Source: an uncultured bacterium (GTDB taxonomy: Bacteria; Bacillota; Clostridia; Oscillospirales; Oscillospiraceae). Taken from it: a stretch of 6,493 nucleotides of DNA. The stretch's first letter is position 1. Every line of letters starts with the position of its first letter. Shown piece after piece: positions 5,232 through 6,493 of the stretch. A program made the translations under genes and the position numbers. The notes below the pieces were generated by a model. The model had not been told where the DNA came from. It worked only from the letters and a program-made list of their open reading frames with translations, and did not search any database. The stretch lies in contig CASEKM010000090.1 of assembly GCA_949288405.1 (NCBI GenBank), forward strand, positions 1 through 6,493, read 5' to 3'.

Positions 5232-5274
5232 AGTATACCCAGGGAGCGGGGCTTTTTCTGTGACCAAGTCACAG
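5232..5274 (-). promoter_or_regulatory. trxB-like promoter with a CRP/FNR-like palindrome at about -41
   Basis: On the minus strand TATACT (5237-5232) is a good -10, but the hexamers 16-18 bases upstream (such as CAGAAA) match TTGACA poorly. Where the -35 should be lies the palindrome CTGTGACTTGGTCACAG (5274-5258), a 7-bp inverted repeat with centre near 5266. With a start near 5225 the centre is at about -41, the classical class II activator position. The core TGTGA-N5-TCACA resembles CRP/FNR-family sites, but its spacing is one base short of CRP. The palindrome begins 12 bases after the dehydratase stop and has no T-run after it on that strand, so it is not a good terminator, and some read-through from the upstream gene is possible. 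Confidence 0.5.
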
Positions 5275-5286
5275 GAGATGAAAAAT

Positions 5287-6252
5287 TTACAGCTCGCCCC
5301 CGGAGAGCAGCCGGACCAGCAGGGCCGGGTCAGCGTTGCCGCCGGAGAGGACGAACACCGCCTTGTCCTCCGGCTTCACAGGCAGGGCCCCGGACAGGGC
5401 GGCGGCCACCGGCAGGGCGGAGGAGGGCTCGGCGATCACCTTGCCCTTGGTCATCAGCAGGACCATGGCCTTCTCGATCCAGGCGTCGTCCACGGCGTAC
5501 AGCTCATCCACCCGCTCCTGGATAACGGCGAAATTGTCCGGGTCGGCGTGGTCGGTGCGGGTGCCGTCGGCGATGGTGTCCACCGACTCCAGCTGAAGGG
5601 GCTTTCCCGCCGCCCGGCTGCGGGTGTAACGGGGGGCGCCGGAGGGTTCCGCTCCCACGGTGCGCACACAGGGAGCGAGCCCCTTTACCGCCGTGGCGAT
5701 GCCGGAGATGAGCCCGCCTCCCCCCATGGGGGCGGCCACCAGACTGGCGTCGGGCAGATCCTCCAGCACCTCCAGCGCCAGGGTACCCTGGCCAGCGGCC
5801 ACATAGGGGTCGGCGTAGGGGTGGACCTCCACCATGCCCTCCTCCGCCACCAGCTGGGCGGCGCGGGCCTCCCGCTGGGAGGCCAGGGTGCCCACCAGCT
5901 CCACCTCGCCGCCCCACTTCTTCATTCCGGCCAGCTTCACCGGATTGACGTTGGTGGGGGTCACGATCTTGGCCCGGCAGCTCAGCAGGTGCGCGGCGTA
6001 GGCCACCCCCTGGGCGTGGTTGCCCGAGGAGGCGCACACCAGACCATGGGCGCGCTCCTCCTCCGTCAGGGACAGGGCCTTGTTCATGGCGCCCCGGATC
6101 TTGAAGGCTCCGATGGTCTGAAAGCCCTCGTGCTTCAAATAGACCTGACAGCCCAGCGCCTCGTCCAGAGCGGGTACCCGCAGCAGGGGGGTGCGGACGA
6201 TATAGGGGGCGATGCGCGCCCGGGCCTCTTGTACGTCTTGCAGTGTGATCAT
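5287..6252 (-). CDS. Threonine/serine dehydratase, catabolic type (no ACT domain)
   Basis: A 321-aa PLP enzyme of fold type II that deaminates threonine to 2-oxobutanoate and ammonia, and usually serine to pyruvate. Landmarks: GAFKIRGA (48-55) with Schiff-base Lys51, SSGNHAQG (75-82) that holds the substrate carboxylate, the phosphate-binding glycine loop GGGGLISG (177-184), AEPSSA in the C-terminal part, and SGGN near the end that contacts the pyridine ring. The length matches TdcB-like or serine-racemase-like proteins, and the C-terminal ACT regulatory domain of biosynthetic IlvA is absent, so isoleucine feedback is not expected. AAAGGAG lies about 9 bases upstream of ATG 6252. It sits 111 bases upstream of the trxB-like gene on the same strand; it has its own promoter. 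A 3-hydroxyaspartate or related ammonia-lyase specificity cannot be excluded from sequence alone. Confidence 0.92.
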   Translation of the reverse strand: MITLQDVQEARARIAPYIVRTPLLRVPALDEALGCQVYLKHEGFQTIGAFKIRGAMNKALSLTEEERAHGLVCASSGNHAQGVAYAAHLLSCRAKIVTPTNVNPVKLAGMKKWGGEVELVGTLASQREARAAQLVAEEGMVEVHPYADPYVAAGQGTLALEVLEDLPDASLVAAPMGGGGLISGIATAVKGLAPCVRTVGAEPSGAPRYTRSRAAGKPLQLESVDTIADGTRTDHADPDNFAVIQERVDELYAVDDAWIEKAMVLLMTKGKVIAEPSSALPVAAALSGALPVKPEDKAVFVLSGGNADPALLVRLLSGGEL

Positions 6253-6287
6253 AGGGGGGAGCTCCTTTCCAATTTCTCTCTATCCCC

Positions 6288-6316
6288 ATTAAAGCACAGC
6301 CCGTTGCCCTTGGCAA
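6288..6316 (-). promoter_or_regulatory. Promoter of the threonine dehydratase gene
   Basis: On the minus strand TTGCCA (6316-6311), a 17-base spacer, and TTTAAT (6293-6288), each 5 of 6 to consensus. The transcript should start near 6281, about 30 bases before the ATG. The -35 is embedded in a 13-base palindrome with arms CCCTTG/CAAGGG (6307-6319), a possible operator. Confidence 0.7.
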
Positions 6317-6354
6317 GGGAAAAGCCGCGGCGGAAGAAAAATCGTTCCAGGCGG

Positions 6355-6383
6355 TTGACCGGTCCCGGCGGGGGTGTTATGCT
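6355..6383 (+). promoter_or_regulatory. Divergent promoter for the gene at the right edge
   Basis: TTGACC (6355-6360), 17 bases, then TATGCT (6378-6383) preceded by TGT, an extended -10. It points away from the dehydratase gene; the two promoters are about 40 bases apart back to back. The predicted start near 6390 gives a leader of about 100 nt. Confidence 0.65.
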
Positions 6384-6397
6384 GTAAATAGTCTGAA

Positions 6398-6474
6398 GCC
6401 GCCCAGGGGGCGCCGGTGCGCCTGGACGGCGAGAATGTGGACATTGCCGGAGTGATCTGAACCGGCTCAATTTT
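6398..6474 (+). promoter_or_regulatory. Structured leader with two stem-loops ahead of the right-edge gene
   Basis: Stem 1 (6398-6430) pairs GCCG with CGGC, CCAGG with CCTGG and CGC with GCG, with a small mismatch and a three-G bulge. Stem 2 (6443-6471) pairs GCCGG with CCGGC plus an outer ATT/AAT and is followed by TTTT, then the ribosome binding site. Stem 2 could be a weak terminator or could gate translation. I do not recognise a known riboswitch class in it. Confidence 0.45.
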
Positions 6475-6490
6475 AAAAGAGGTGTGTAAC

Positions 6491-6493
6491 ATG
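6491..6493 (+). CDS. Start codon of a plus-strand gene continuing past the right edge
   Basis: Only the ATG is inside the window. It is preceded at a proper distance (6 bases) by AAGAGGTG (6477-6484) and, about 110 bases upstream, by a good promoter. The product cannot be told. Confidence 0.55.

Noticed and set aside
5258..5274. Intrinsic terminator for the dehydratase gene
   Set aside because: The hairpin is only 7 bp and on the minus strand is followed by AAAAAG, not a T-run; an operator is more likely.
5260..6387. Plus-strand frame of 375 codons opposite the dehydratase
   Set aside because: Antisense shadow, Gly/His/Gln-rich; the minus-strand frame carries every PLP motif of threonine dehydratase.

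Overview
The window looks like chromosomal DNA of a GC-rich gut-type Clostridia, most plausibly Oscillospiraceae (Flavonifractor/Lawsonibacter/Oscillibacter-like). The reasons are strong GC bias at third codon positions, AGGAGG-type ribosome binding sites, sigma-A TTGACA/TATAAT-like promoters, and a low-GC-Gram-positive style secreted NlpC/P60 hydrolase. The genus is an inference; no marker gene is present.

Layout, left to right. (1) The 5' part of a minus-strand gene for a DUF3783-like protein runs off the left edge. (2) A roughly 500-base gene-free block (204-706) holds a dense array of stem-loops, including a 28-bp perfect palindrome and two different tandemly repeated hairpin modules, and ends in a CTCTCCACTCTA repeat. 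(3) metY (O-acetylhomoserine sulfhydrylase, minus strand) has its own promoter. (4) A roughly 520-base divergent intergenic region follows. (5) A plus-strand pair encodes a 96-aa protein of unknown function and a secreted two-SH3-domain NlpC/P60 peptidase. Its promoter is overlapped by three direct repeats spaced like a WalR (YycF) box. (6) A strong bidirectional terminator separates this pair from the convergent minus-strand genes. (7) trxB-like and trxA form a minus-strand operon; the reductase has lost the usual NADPH-binding signatures, and its promoter carries a CRP/FNR-like palindrome. (8) A catabolic-type threonine/serine dehydratase lies on the minus strand. (9) A divergent plus-strand promoter with a structured leader leads to an ATG that is the last codon in the window.

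How the parts fit: metY (sulfide assimilation into homocysteine), the thioredoxin system (thiol redox) and the PLP-dependent dehydratase (Thr/Ser to 2-oxobutanoate/pyruvate) are ordinary sulfur, redox and amino-acid metabolism in separate transcription units. The wall-hydrolase pair is a separate cell-envelope unit. No mobile-element gene, CRISPR array, rRNA or tRNA is visible. The least ordinary items are the hairpin array at 243-468, the WalR-like promoter architecture, and the possibly pyridine-nucleotide-independent thioredoxin reductase.
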